In this document: positions 34,849 through 43,432 of the stretch, one piece after another
Position numbering within the stretch: the first letter of the stretch is position 1
Layout of the letters: the number at the start of each line of letters is the position of its first letter
Assembly: GCF_002007205.1 (NCBI RefSeq)
Contig: NZ_LAZS01000010.1
Coordinates: 186,001-250,000 of the forward strand
Direction of reading: 5' to 3'
Source: Ensifer adhaerens
GTDB taxonomy: Bacteria; Pseudomonadota; Alphaproteobacteria; Rhizobiales; Rhizobiaceae
DNA: 64,000 nucleotides
Notes under the pieces: model-generated
Database searches by the model: none
What the model saw: the letters and a program-made list of their open reading frames with translations, nothing else
What the model was told of the DNA's origin: nothing
Translations under genes and position numbers: made by a program

Positions 34849-35250
34849 GTGCGCCCGACCACTGCCTCGCCCTGCATCACGACCAACCGGATTGCCGCGT
34901 CGCGAGACTTCTACCAGACATATTTCGCTGCGCGGCTGATCTTCGACTGCGGCTGGTATATCAGCCTGGAGTTCGGCGAAGGCCTATCCGTTCAATTCAT
35001 GGAGCCGCAACAGGGGCAATCCTTGTGCAACACCGAAGGCCTGACCTACAATTTTTGTGTTGCCGACGTGGATGGCGAGCATGCGCGGATCACAGCGGCA
35101 GGACTTGTCGCGGTGCTGCCGATCGAGGACCACCCGTGGGGTGACCGCGGCTTCGCGGTGAAGGATCCGAATGGCGTCATGCTCTACATCTATTCGAATC
35201 GAGAGCCTGCGCCGGAGTTCAAGCCTTTTGTTGTCGCCGGGGCTGCGTGA
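34849..35250 (+). CDS. VOC family protein (glyoxalase/bleomycin-resistance type)
   Basis: A 133-residue VOC protein with TTNRIAASRDFYQTYFAARLIFDCGWYISLEF near the N-terminus and EDHPWGDRGFAVKDPNGVMLYIYSN at the end, the pattern of the bleomycin-resistance/glyoxalase group. GTG start at 34849 has an AGGAGG eight bases upstream. It overlaps the next gene by four bases (GTGA), so the two are coupled. It is distinct in sequence from the VOC gene just before it, so this is not a recent tandem duplication. Confidence 0.82.
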   Translation: MRPTTASPCITTNRIAASRDFYQTYFAARLIFDCGWYISLEFGEGLSVQFMEPQQGQSLCNTEGLTYNFCVADVDGEHARITAAGLVAVLPIEDHPWGDRGFAVKDPNGVMLYIYSNREPAPEFKPFVVAGAA

Positions 35251-35603
35251 AAGATAACCGGATCCAGGCCCTTCTCAACGAGATAGAACTTCATCGCGGC
35301 GAGCAGTTTGCGATCGTCACCCGATTGCGGGACATCGCACTCGCTTCAGGCTCAGCGATCACCGAAGAACTGAAGTATGGCGGCATCCTGTTTTCGTCCA
35401 AGGACAGCTTTTGCGGCATCTTCTCCTATGCCCACCATGTGACGCTGGAGTTTAGCCGAGGTGCGACCCTGCCCGACCCTCACGCCGTTCTGGAGGGCAC
35501 AGGCAAGCTTCGCCGCCACATCAAACTCCTGCAGGTGGCGGATATCGAGGCGAACCATGTTGCTCAGTATGTGGAGATGGCCCGTCAGGCTGCCGATGGG
35601 TGA
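35247..35603 (+). CDS. DUF1801 family protein
   Basis: A 118-residue protein with the DUF1801 pattern (EELKYGGILFSSKDSFCGIFSYAHHVTLEFSRGATLPDP and KLRRHIKLLQVADIE). Proteins of this family adopt an iron-sulfur-assembly-chaperone/YdhG-like fold and have no established reaction. It begins with GTG overlapping the stop of the preceding VOC gene. Last gene of the AraC-VOC-VOC cluster. Confidence 0.78.
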   Translation: MKDNRIQALLNEIELHRGEQFAIVTRLRDIALASGSAITEELKYGGILFSSKDSFCGIFSYAHHVTLEFSRGATLPDPHAVLEGTGKLRRHIKLLQVADIEANHVAQYVEMARQAADG

Positions 35604-35646
35604 GGATGCCGGCCGTGCCCGGCGACCGGATTGATCTCGCAGACCG

Positions 35647-37116
35647 TCAGGCCACACCCGTTCCGTGCGGGTTGTCGACCTTCGGCCAGATGTTCTTCGG
35701 CGCGCGTTTGTAGTCGGTCTTTGCCGGATTGTTGGGGTAGGGGGTGCCGGCCGAGCAATAGAGGATCTCGGACGCGATCTTCGAGAACGACGCGTAGAAA
35801 TGATTGGTCGACTTGATGACCAGGATCTTCTTTTGCGTCGGGTCGATACCCATCACCGAAAACAGGCTCGGGTCGAAGCTTTGCGCGCGGGTCGAGTTTA
35901 GGATGATGTCGATGCCGCTGAAGTGGATATGCGCCGCATCTCCGAAGGGTGCAAAACTCTCACCGAAGCGCATCTCGGCGTCGCGCAAGAGCTTGACCAC
36001 CTTGACCGTGCCGTCGACCGGGTTTCCGGTTCCGGGCGCCGACTTGGCGCCGAAACGCAACGGGATCTCGGCGCCTTCTCCGGCCGCCATGCAGATCTGC
36101 ACGGCCATCGGATCCCAGATCGTGCCGACCGCGACGTCGGTTGCGCCGCGTGCGAGCAGTTCTTCGAGCAGGACCGTCGCATCGCCGGCCGTGCCGCCGC
36201 CCGGATTGTCCCAGACATCGGCGATGACGACAGGCCCCTTTTTCGCGGCGAGCGCCTCGTCGACCGCCTGCTTCTCGTCGATCTGCGGCATGATGAAGTT
36301 GCCGCGGTTGGAGAAGAGCTCGAGACCCAGTTCCCGGGCAAGGCTCGCGCCCTTTTCCGGCTTGCCATTGGTGACGGCGAGCAGCTTCGTTCCCATTTCC
36401 GGGACGTCGCCGGCCATGAAGCCGTGGATAACCGAGAGCGAAAGCACGTCCGCATCTTCCTTCTCGATGCGCATGAGCTTGTCGACGAAGGAGCGCATCG
36501 GATCACGCGAGGTCGGGTAGACGTCGATCATCCGGCAGTCGAAGATCGACATGACGGGCGTGACGCGTCCTTCGAGGGTATCGACGGCGATGCGCCAGAG
36601 ATCTTCGGCGCGATCGACGAAGTCGGTATGCGGGAATTCCTTGAAATAGACGAAGAAGTTCGATGCGGCGGCGCGCTTGGCTGTCAGGTGGCTATGGGGA
36701 TCGAGCTCGGCGCAGACGAGGATATCGGGGCCGACGATGTCGCGCACGCGCGTCAGCAGGTCGCCCTCGGGGTCCTCGTAGCCGTCGGCGACCATCGCGC
36801 CGTGCAGGCCGAGCACCACGGCGTCGACGGGCATGGCAGCGCGCAACTGGTCGAGGATCTCGTCGCGCAGACCCTCATAGGTCTCGCGATTGACAAGGCC
36901 CGCGGGATCCGCCCAGGTCGCGGTTCCTTCGATCAGCTCCCAGCCTTTCTCAGCGCAGACGCGCCGGCCGACCGTAATCGGTGCGGTGCAAAGCGTCGGC
37001 GTCTCCGGATGCTCTCCCGGCGGAGCGTAGAGCGATGCCTCGAAGGCGCGACGATCGATGCAGATCGGTGAGAACGTATTGGTTTCGGTCGCGAGCGCCG
37101 CCGTGAAGATCCGCAA
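35647..37116 (-). CDS. M81 family metallopeptidase (MlrC/microcystinase C-like) 1
   Basis: A 489-residue zinc-peptidase-like protein of family M81, named after MlrC, which cleaves linearised microcystin in Sphingomonas. It has an N-terminal DUF1485-type domain starting RIFTAALATETNTFSPI, with metal-site candidates in GLHGAMV (His ~105), ELDPHSHL (Asp ~139, His ~141) and FPHTDFVDRA (His ~163, Asp ~165), then a C-terminal MlrC domain containing WDNPGGGTAGDATVLLEELL. It lies on the minus strand with the NTF2-like gene, divergent from the RidA-RpiR-SDR-GH20-M81-MFS run. A second, clearly different M81 gene is at 41808. Most environmental M81 proteins probably act on small peptides or amides, not microcystin. 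Confidence 0.88.
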   Translation of the reverse strand: MRIFTAALATETNTFSPICIDRRAFEASLYAPPGEHPETPTLCTAPITVGRRVCAEKGWELIEGTATWADPAGLVNRETYEGLRDEILDQLRAAMPVDAVVLGLHGAMVADGYEDPEGDLLTRVRDIVGPDILVCAELDPHSHLTAKRAAASNFFVYFKEFPHTDFVDRAEDLWRIAVDTLEGRVTPVMSIFDCRMIDVYPTSRDPMRSFVDKLMRIEKEDADVLSLSVIHGFMAGDVPEMGTKLLAVTNGKPEKGASLARELGLELFSNRGNFIMPQIDEKQAVDEALAAKKGPVVIADVWDNPGGGTAGDATVLLEELLARGATDVAVGTIWDPMAVQICMAAGEGAEIPLRFGAKSAPGTGNPVDGTVKVVKLLRDAEMRFGESFAPFGDAAHIHFSGIDIILNSTRAQSFDPSLFSVMGIDPTQKKILVIKSTNHFYASFSKIASEILYCSAGTPYPNNPAKTDYKRAPKNIWPKVDNPHGTGVA

Positions 37117-37146
37117 TGCTGTTGCCTTTTTAATGTTGCGTCGCGC

Positions 37147-37638
37147 TCAAGCCGGGCCCATCGGGTTCGGCAGGTAACCGGTGAAGCCGGCGATCTTCCA
37201 GCGTCCCTCATGCAGGCGGCAGTAGTAGACGGTCTGCCATTTCAGGATGTCGACGCTGCCGTCCGACTTCTTCAGGTTGCCGTCGAACTTCTTGCGTGCC
37301 AGCGCCTGGTCGCCGTTGATCTCGATGTCCTCGAGCGTAGTGGTCGTAAAGATCGCGGCGCGCGGGTCTTCGGCGAAACTTTGCGTCGCGAAATCCTTCG
37401 CCTGGCGCAGCCACTCGTCGCGATAGGCGGCAAGCGACGGGAATGTCAGCCGCCAATTGTCCGGATTGGTTTCGCGGCGGCCATCGATGCCGATGAAGCT
37501 TTCCTCGACGAAATCGTCTGACACCATCGACCAGTCGGCTGCCAGGAAGGCAGTGATATCGCGGGAGACCAGCATCTCCCAGATCGAGTGGCGTGCAGCA
37601 TCGGAAGAGGGGAATGGATTGAGGAAAGGATCCCGCAT
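37147..37638 (-). CDS. NTF2-like (SnoaL-type) protein
   Basis: A 163-residue protein with a cone-shaped NTF2-like fold suggested by the helix pattern SSDAARHSIWEMLVSRDITAFLAADWSMVSDDFV and the later strands YYCRLHEGRWKIAGFTGYLPNP. The fold occurs in SnoaL cyclases, steroid isomerases and many small proteins that bind hydrophobic ligands. ATG 37638 is preferred (AGGG upstream); an in-frame ATG at 37668 lacks a ribosome binding site. It is the first gene of the minus-strand pair with the M81 peptidase and shares an 80-110 bp divergent region with RidA. No catalytic residue is assigned. Confidence 0.65.
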   Translation of the reverse strand: MRDPFLNPFPSSDAARHSIWEMLVSRDITAFLAADWSMVSDDFVEESFIGIDGRRETNPDNWRLTFPSLAAYRDEWLRQAKDFATQSFAEDPRAAIFTTTTLEDIEINGDQALARKKFDGNLKKSDGSVDILKWQTVYYCRLHEGRWKIAGFTGYLPNPMGPA

Positions 37639-37749
37639 ATTCGCGCCCTGGATTGAAATTCTTTTCATGAATGGTGTTTTTCGCTAGCCAAATTCAGCTT
37701 TCTATGGTCACTTGTCAACGATCAAAGAAAATAATTTGCAAGAAGGCTC

Positions 37750-38142
37750 ATGATGACGATCAAGCGCTATGGTGCGGAACAGGTCGGCGCTGGCGGCAAA
37801 CCTTTGCCCTTTGCGCGCGCCGTCGAGGCGGGCGGTTGGCTCTATGTCTCCGGTCAGGTAGCCATGGAAAACGGCGAGATTATCGAGGGCGGGATCATCC
37901 CCCAGACCCACAAGACGATCGCCAATGTGCTGGCCATCCTGACGGAAGCCGGCTACGGTCCGGAGCATGTGGTTCGCTGCGGCGTGTGGATCGACGATCC
38001 CAGGGATTTCTGGACTTTCAACAAGATCTATCAGGAGTATTTCGGTGCGCATCCGCCGGCGCGGGCCTGCGTCCAGTCGTCGATGATGGTCGATTGCAAG
38101 GTCGAGATCGACTGCGTCGCCTACAAGCCGAAGGAAAGCTGA
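37750..38142 (+). CDS. RidA family protein (Rid/YER057c/UK114)
   Basis: A 130-residue RidA-family protein; RidA hydrolyses reactive enamine/imine intermediates formed by PLP enzymes and other deaminations. The signature AVEAGGWLYVSGQVAMENGEIIEGGIIPQTHKTIANVLAILTEAGYGPEHVVR and PARACVQSSMMVDCKVEIDCVAY are present, with the substrate-carboxylate arginine in PARACVQ. This is one of the Rid subfamilies often encoded in catabolic clusters, supporting release of an imine or enamine in the pathway served by the neighbouring M81 and SDR enzymes. AAGG precedes the ATG. Confidence 0.88.
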   Translation: MMTIKRYGAEQVGAGGKPLPFARAVEAGGWLYVSGQVAMENGEIIEGGIIPQTHKTIANVLAILTEAGYGPEHVVRCGVWIDDPRDFWTFNKIYQEYFGAHPPARACVQSSMMVDCKVEIDCVAYKPKES

Positions 38143-38190
38143 TCTTAGGGCGGGTCCCATTCGTGATCCGAAGCAAGGCTTAAGCGGGCG

Positions 38191-39054
38191 ATGGACATCT
38201 TCGCGACACTGCAGGAAGAAAAAGGGCGGCTCTCCCAGTCGGAAAACCGCATTGCTGACATTCTCCTGAACGACTTCGAGTTCGCGGTAAACGCCTCCAT
38301 CATTGAGCTCGCCGGTAAGGCGGACGTTTCGCCGCCGACTGTCACCCGCTTCTGTCGCAGGCTCGGCTGCGACAGCTTCTCCGACTTCAAGGTGCAGCTT
38401 GCGCGTACCGCCTATATCGGCATGCGCTACCTGAAGCCCGAGCCGAAGAGCCGCGAGACCGGCGACGTCGCCCAGGACATCATCACCAAGTCGCAGAACG
38501 CACTGTTTCTTCTGCATCGCTCGCTCGATCTCGCGGCGATCGAACAGGCGGTCGAGCGGATCGCCTCAGCGGAAATGATCTACGCCTTTGGTTCCGGCGG
38601 CAATTCGTCGATGATCGCCGGCGAACTTCAAAACCGGCTCTTTCGCTTCGGCCTGCGCATCACCTCGAGCTCGGATCACAGCATGCAACTGATGATGACG
38701 GCGGCGGCCCGGCCGAGCGACGTGCTGATCGGCTCATCGTTTTCCGGCCGCAACGCCGAATTGGTGCGCGCCTTCACGCTCGCACGCGAACTGAAGGTGC
38801 CGACCATCGCGCTGACGCAGAGCGGCAGCCCGGTTGCGGCCGCGGCCAGCATCACCGTTCCGGTCGATTTGCCCGAGGGCAACAATATCTACCGTCCCAC
38901 CTCCACCCGCATCGCCTATCTGGCGCTGCTCGATATCCTCTCCAGTCTCGTCGCCTACCGGGTTCAGCCACAGGCGACGGCCACACTTCGGCGCATCAAG
39001 CAGCAGTTGGTAACGCACCGCGACGGTGACGACCGCCAGCTGCTCGGAGACTGA
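38191..39054 (+). CDS. RpiR/MurR family transcriptional regulator
   Basis: A 287-residue regulator with an N-terminal RpiR helix-turn-helix (about residues 1-75, EKGRLSQSENRIADILLNDFEFAVNASIIELAGKADVSPPTVTRFCRRLG) and a C-terminal SIS sugar-phosphate-binding domain (about 125-260, IYAFGSGGNSSMIAGELQNRL and DVLIGSSFSGRNAELVRAF). Members such as MurR sense N-acetylmuramate phosphate; others sense phosphosugars or amino-sugar compounds. Located directly before an SDR and a GH20 hexosaminidase, it is the likely local regulator. Confidence 0.9.
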   Translation: MDIFATLQEEKGRLSQSENRIADILLNDFEFAVNASIIELAGKADVSPPTVTRFCRRLGCDSFSDFKVQLARTAYIGMRYLKPEPKSRETGDVAQDIITKSQNALFLLHRSLDLAAIEQAVERIASAEMIYAFGSGGNSSMIAGELQNRLFRFGLRITSSSDHSMQLMMTAAARPSDVLIGSSFSGRNAELVRAFTLARELKVPTIALTQSGSPVAAAASITVPVDLPEGNNIYRPTSTRIAYLALLDILSSLVAYRVQPQATATLRRIKQQLVTHRDGDDRQLLGD

Positions 39055-39075
39055 CGTGCCGCGAAAGGTCAGCGC

Positions 39076-39852
39076 ATGACACAATCCCTCGCGATCGTAA
39101 CCGGTGCAGCCGGCGATATCGGCCGTGCCATCGCGCGCAAGCTTTCCGACGATCACGACGTGATCTTCCTCGTCGACATCGACGCTGACGCTGCCGAACG
39201 GGCGGCGCGGGCGCTTGGCGACGACCGGCGCTTCGTCGCTGCGGCCTGCGACGTGACCGACGTGGAAAGCGTTGCGGCCATGGCCGCGGCGGCAAAGGAG
39301 AAGGGTGCGGTCCGCACGCTCGTCAACAATGCTGGTGCTGCCCGCGCCGTCAGCCTGCACGACACGACGCCGGAGATCTGGCGCATGGACAATGCGCTGA
39401 ACCTCGAGGCAGCCTTCCTCACCTTCCGCGCCGTCGAGGACATGCTGAAAGAGACCCGCGGGTCGGTCGTCAACATCGCCTCGGTCAACGGCATGAACGT
39501 CTTCGGCCATCCGGCCTATAGCGCTGCCAAGGCCGGCCTCCTACATCTGACAAGGCTCATCGCCGTGGAATACGGCAAGTTCGGCATTCGCTCGAACGCG
39601 GTTGCGCCCGGCACGGTGCGCACCCAGGCCTGGGAGGCGAGGGCGGCGTCAAACCCTGACGTCTTCGAGGAGGCGCGCCGCTGGTATCCGCTGCAGCGCA
39701 TCGTCAATCCCGATGACGTCGCCAATGCGGTGCATTTTCTGGCAGGCCCGCTGGCGGCCGCCATCTCGGGCGTCTGCCTGCCTGTCGATTGCGGCCTGAC
39801 CGCCGGCCAGGCGGAGCTCGCCCGCACGTTTTCGCAATCAAGCCACTACTGA
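39076..39852 (+). CDS. Short-chain dehydrogenase/reductase (SDR)
   Basis: A 258-residue classical SDR: cofactor motif TGAAGDIGRAIA near residue 9-20, LVDIDADAAERAARAL (Asp favours NAD), NNAGAARAVSL near 90, catalytic Ser in VNIASVNGMNV, and the YSAAKAG Tyr/Lys pair near 155. The C-terminal PVDCGLTAGQAELARTF ending is typical. It starts 21 bases after the RpiR stop with a GAAAGG ribosome binding site, and the GH20 gene follows 24 bases later. The substrate is unknown, presumably a sugar, polyol or hydroxy-acid of the same pathway. Confidence 0.9.
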   Translation: MTQSLAIVTGAAGDIGRAIARKLSDDHDVIFLVDIDADAAERAARALGDDRRFVAAACDVTDVESVAAMAAAAKEKGAVRTLVNNAGAARAVSLHDTTPEIWRMDNALNLEAAFLTFRAVEDMLKETRGSVVNIASVNGMNVFGHPAYSAAKAGLLHLTRLIAVEYGKFGIRSNAVAPGTVRTQAWEARAASNPDVFEEARRWYPLQRIVNPDDVANAVHFLAGPLAAAISGVCLPVDCGLTAGQAELARTFSQSSHY

Positions 39853-39876
39853 CATAGAGCATTCTGGAGGAAGAGC

Positions 39877-41796
39877 ATGCACCCGGTTTCCTATCGTCTC
39901 GAGGCGTCCTGGCAGCCGGATGGCGGGCCGTTCGGTCGGTTTACCTTCACGCTGCTCAATCTCTCCGGTGCATCGGTCTCCGACTTCAGGATCGTCTATA
40001 CCTCGCTGACGCGCGTCATCGATCCCAAGGCCTGCGACAACGCTGTGTTCCTGCGCCGCAATGCCAACTTTCACGAATTCGCGCCGCCGGCCGGACTGAC
40101 GATCGAAAACGGCGGGAGCTGGACCTTTACCGTCAGCGGCCTGCATCGCAACGCGCGCCACTGCACCGACGGTGCCAAGTCCGCCTATCTGACGCTTGCC
40201 GACGGCCGGCACGTGCCGGTCGCTGTCTCCGATCTGTTGCTTGAAAATGCCATCAGTGAGCCGCCGCCGGTGCGGCTGCCGGAAGGCAAGCTCGACCAGC
40301 CCTACTCGTTGCAGCCCTGGCCGGCAGCGCTCGACCTTCGCCCCGGAGACGGTTTTCCGGTCGTTCTCTATCCTGCTGCCGGCAGCGGCAAGGACGATGT
40401 CGCAGCCATCGATACGGTTCTGGCGATGTACCATCGGCTGTTCCCTGCGGGCCACGCCCCCTTCAGCCTGGCGGCCTCGAAGCAGGGGCGGGCGATTGTC
40501 TTTACCGCCGACGCTGGTCTTAAGGCTGAAGCCTATCGGCTCGACTTCTCTGAGACCGAAATCCGGCTCAGCTTTGGCGGCAGCGCAGGTCGGCAATATG
40601 GTTTGACCAGTCTAGCCCAGCTTCTGGATGGGGCACGCAACCATCCGGAAAAGTTCCGCTTTCCGGCGAGCGGCTCAATTTCGGATGCGCCGCGTTATAG
40701 CTGGCGCGGTTGCCATCTCGACGTTTCGCGCCAGTTCTACCCGACGTCGGATGTGGCGCGGCTGATCGATATTCTCGCCTGGTTCAAGCTCAACGTCTTC
40801 CACTGGCACCTGACGGACGATGAGGCCTGGCGGCTGGAGATCAAGGCCTATCCGCAGCTGACCACGCTTGGGGTCTTGCGCGGTCCGGATGAACCGCTTT
40901 TGCCGCAGCTCGGTAACGGCGCTGAGCCGGTCGGCGGCTTCTACAGCCAAGCGGACGTGAGGGCGATCGTCGCTCAGGCGACGGCGCTGCATGTCGATGT
41001 CGTGCCGGAGATCGATATCCCTGGCCATAGCACGGCGACCTTGGTGGCGCTGCCGGACCTGACCGATGGCCAGGAAGCGCCGGAGAGTTATCATTCGGTG
41101 CAGGGCTATCCGAACAATGCGCTCAATCCGGCCGTCGCCTTCACTTACGAGTTCCTCGAGAAGGTGTTCGACGAGATGGTCGAGCTCTTCCCGAGCAAGT
41201 ACCTCCACATCGGTGGCGACGAGGTGGCGAACGGTTCCTGGCTCGCTTCGCCGCTTGCCAAGAAGCTGATGGAGCAGGAAGGCATTTCCGGAACCTTCGC
41301 GCTGCAATCCTACTTCCTGAGGCGCGTGAAGACGATGCTGACGGCGCGCGGCCGCAAGCTTGCAGGCTGGAACGAGGTGGCGCATGGCGGCGGCGTATCG
41401 GCCGAAGATACGCTGCTGATGGCCTGGGAGCGGCCGGAGGTCGGGATCGAGCTCGCGCACGAAGGCTATGACGTGGTGATGACGCCCGGGCAGGCCTATT
41501 ACCTCGACATGGCGCAGGCCGATGCCTGGCAGGAGCCGGGCGCAAGCTGGGCCGGTACGGCGACACCCGCCCACACCTATGGTTACGAGGCCGAGGGCGA
41601 ATTCCCCGAGGAGCTGAAGCCGCGCCTCAGGGGCGTCCAGGCTTGCATCTGGTCTGAACACTATCTTTCACGCGGCTATTTCAACCGTCTGGTCTTCCCG
41701 CGGCTTCCGGCGATCGCCGAAGCTGCATGGACGCCGAAGGCGGCGAAGGACTGGCTGCGGTTCGCGGCCATCGCGCCGCTCAGCCCCAATCTCTAA
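39877..41796 (+). CDS. GH20 beta-N-acetylhexosaminidase, apparently cytoplasmic
   Basis: A 639-residue glycoside hydrolase family 20 enzyme that removes terminal beta-linked N-acetylglucosamine or N-acetylgalactosamine. The catalytic pair is in YLHIGGDEVA (Asp-Glu near residues 446-447); other GH20 marks are SDAPRYSWRGCHLDVSRQFY, VFHWHLTDDEAWRLEIKAYP, PEIDIPGHS and LMAWERPE. A ~165-residue N-terminal sandwich domain and a GH20b-like domain come before the barrel. No signal peptide is seen at the start chosen by a clear GGAGGAAGAGC ribosome binding site, so it would act on imported oligosaccharides or glycopeptides. Confidence 0.92.
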   Translation: MHPVSYRLEASWQPDGGPFGRFTFTLLNLSGASVSDFRIVYTSLTRVIDPKACDNAVFLRRNANFHEFAPPAGLTIENGGSWTFTVSGLHRNARHCTDGAKSAYLTLADGRHVPVAVSDLLLENAISEPPPVRLPEGKLDQPYSLQPWPAALDLRPGDGFPVVLYPAAGSGKDDVAAIDTVLAMYHRLFPAGHAPFSLAASKQGRAIVFTADAGLKAEAYRLDFSETEIRLSFGGSAGRQYGLTSLAQLLDGARNHPEKFRFPASGSISDAPRYSWRGCHLDVSRQFYPTSDVARLIDILAWFKLNVFHWHLTDDEAWRLEIKAYPQLTTLGVLRGPDEPLLPQLGNGAEPVGGFYSQADVRAIVAQATALHVDVVPEIDIPGHSTATLVALPDLTDGQEAPESYHSVQGYPNNALNPAVAFTYEFLEKVFDEMVELFPSKYLHIGGDEVANGSWLASPLAKKLMEQEGISGTFALQSYFLRRVKTMLTARGRKLAGWNEVAHGGGVSAEDTLLMAWERPEVGIELAHEGYDVVMTPGQAYYLDMAQADAWQEPGASWAGTATPAHTYGYEAEGEFPEELKPRLRGVQACIWSEHYLSRGYFNRLVFPRLPAIAEAAWTPKAAKDWLRFAAIAPLSPNL

Positions 41797-41807
41797 GAGG
41801 AAAGCCC

Positions 41808-43250
41808 ATGCGCATCGCCGTTGGTGGCATCCACACCGAATGCAGCACCTACTCGCCCGTCCTGATGACGCAGGAGGATTTTCGGGTGCTGCGAGGGCAA
41901 ACGCTGCTGGACGCAGACTACTTCAGCTTCATGAAGGCCGAAGGCGTCGAGCATCTTCCTCTGTTGCACGCGCGCGCGGTTCCCGGCGGTCCCGTATCTC
42001 GTGCGACCTTCGATGCATTCAAGGCGGAGTTTCTGACCTTGCTTCGTGAAGCCCTGCCGATCGATGGCCTCTATCTCGCCATGCATGGCGCCATCAAGGT
42101 CGATGGCATGGACGATGCCGAAGGCGACTGGATTTCGTCGGCCCGCGCCGTCGTCGGCCCCGACTGCCCGATCGCCGCCAGCTACGACCTGCACGGCAAT
42201 GTCAGCCAGAGGATCATCGACCAGCTCGACATCTTCGCCGCCTATCGCACTGCGCCGCATATCGATACGCCGGAAACCATGACCCGCGCTTGGTCGATGC
42301 TCGTCTCGGCGCTGAAAGACGGGACGCGTCCGGGCATCGCCTGGGCGCCGGTTCCCGTGCTTCTTCCCGGCGAATGCACCTCGACCGAGGACGAGCCGGC
42401 GAAGTCGCTTTACACGCAACTGCCTGAGATCGACAAACGGCCGGGCATTCTCGATGCCAACCTGATGGTCGGTTACGTCTGGGCCGACGAGCCACGGGCG
42501 ACCGCCTGTGCGGTCGTAACGGCCACCGACAGGGACGCGGCCAAACAGGCGGCGGAGGAGATTGCCGCCGCTTACTGGGCTGAGCGCCGCAACTTCCGCT
42601 TCGGTCCCGTCACCGGTCCGCTCGACGAGATGCTGGATATCGCCGAGCGGGCAACGACGACGCCGATCATCCTTGCGGACTCCGGTGATAACCCGACAGG
42701 CGGCGGCGTCGGCGACCGTGCCGATGTGCTGAAGGCCTTGCTCGCCCGCGGCTGGCGGGGTGCCCTGATCGCCGGCATCACCGACGGGCCGGCGGTCGAA
42801 GCCTGTTTTGCCGCCGGCGCCGGGCAAACGCTGATGTTGAAGATCGGCGGAAGCCTCGATCCGGCAAGCCCACGCGCTGAGATGCTGGTCGATGTCGTCA
42901 GGCTGGATGATCCGGGCTCCGAGAGGGAACGGCAGGTGGTGGTGCGCGTCGGCGCCATCGATATCGTCATTGCCGCGCGCCGCAGGCCCTACCACAATAT
43001 CGAGGACTTCCGCCGCCTCGGCCTCGACCCCGAGACCGTTCGGCTGCTCGTCGTCAAGTCGGGTTATCTGTCACCTGAGCTGGCGCCGATCGCCAATCCC
43101 AATCTGATGGCGCTGACCGAAGGTGTCGTCAACCAGGACATCCGGGGGCTCGCGAGCCTGCGCCGTCAGCGGCCGGCCTACCCGTTTGATCAGGACTTTG
43201 CCTTCGAGCCCTCAGCCCGCTTCTCGGCACGCTGGTCGAGCAGCGGTTAA
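41808..43250 (+). CDS. M81 family metallopeptidase (MlrC-like) 2
   Basis: A 480-residue M81 protein. ATG 41808 follows AAGAGGAAA, twelve bases after the GH20 stop; an earlier in-frame start within the GH20 gene is not credible. The metal-site candidates are in LAMHGAIK (His ~93), SYDLHGNV (Asp ~127, His ~129) and PHIDTPET (His ~151, Asp ~153); the C-terminal half has SGDNPTGGGVGDRADVLKALLARGW. It differs strongly from the M81 gene at 35647, so the cluster carries two separate subfamilies, perhaps acting on different bonds or substrates. Confidence 0.88.
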   Translation: MRIAVGGIHTECSTYSPVLMTQEDFRVLRGQTLLDADYFSFMKAEGVEHLPLLHARAVPGGPVSRATFDAFKAEFLTLLREALPIDGLYLAMHGAIKVDGMDDAEGDWISSARAVVGPDCPIAASYDLHGNVSQRIIDQLDIFAAYRTAPHIDTPETMTRAWSMLVSALKDGTRPGIAWAPVPVLLPGECTSTEDEPAKSLYTQLPEIDKRPGILDANLMVGYVWADEPRATACAVVTATDRDAAKQAAEEIAAAYWAERRNFRFGPVTGPLDEMLDIAERATTTPIILADSGDNPTGGGVGDRADVLKALLARGWRGALIAGITDGPAVEACFAAGAGQTLMLKIGGSLDPASPRAEMLVDVVRLDDPGSERERQVVVRVGAIDIVIAARRRPYHNIEDFRRLGLDPETVRLLVVKSGYLSPELAPIANPNLMALTEGVVNQDIRGLASLRRQRPAYPFDQDFAFEPSARFSARWSSSG

Positions 43251-43269
43251 GGCTCTATTTCCACGTTTT

Positions 43270-43290
43270 CCTACCCGAGTTTCGGGTAGG
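43270..43290 (+). terminator. Hairpin after the second M81 gene
   Basis: A perfect 9-bp inverted repeat (CCTACCCGA / TCGGGTAGG) with a 3-base loop, 20 bases after the M81 stop. The following stretch CTCTTCTCCC is pyrimidine-rich but not a T-run, so termination is plausible but weak. Confidence 0.5.
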
Positions 43291-43339
43291 CTCTTCTCCC
43301 GAAGCACCATGCGTTTTCCGACGCGCATAGGCTGCTGCA

Positions 43340-43405
43340 CCACCTCAGCCCTCCGCATACTCTGTCCTTAAATCGATCACAATTTAAGCGATTGTGCGAC
43401 ATCCT
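43340..43405. repeat. Possible rhizobial dispersed repeat fragment
   Basis: The spacer before the MFS gene contains TGTCCTTAAATCGATCACAATTTAAGCGATTGTGC with imperfect inverted symmetry (TTAAATCG versus ACAATTTAAG). From memory, CCTTAAATCG...CGATTTAAGGA-type elements are spread through Rhizobiaceae intergenic regions. It is AT-richer than the surroundings and codes for nothing visible. Confidence 0.35.
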
Positions 43406-43432
43406 CCACCCGCTTCGCGGACACGTTCTGGC

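Noticed and set aside
35647-43250. Reading the M81 pair as a microcystin degradation cluster
   Set aside because: No mlrA, mlrB or mlrD homologues are present, and M81 proteins are widespread outside microcystin degraders.
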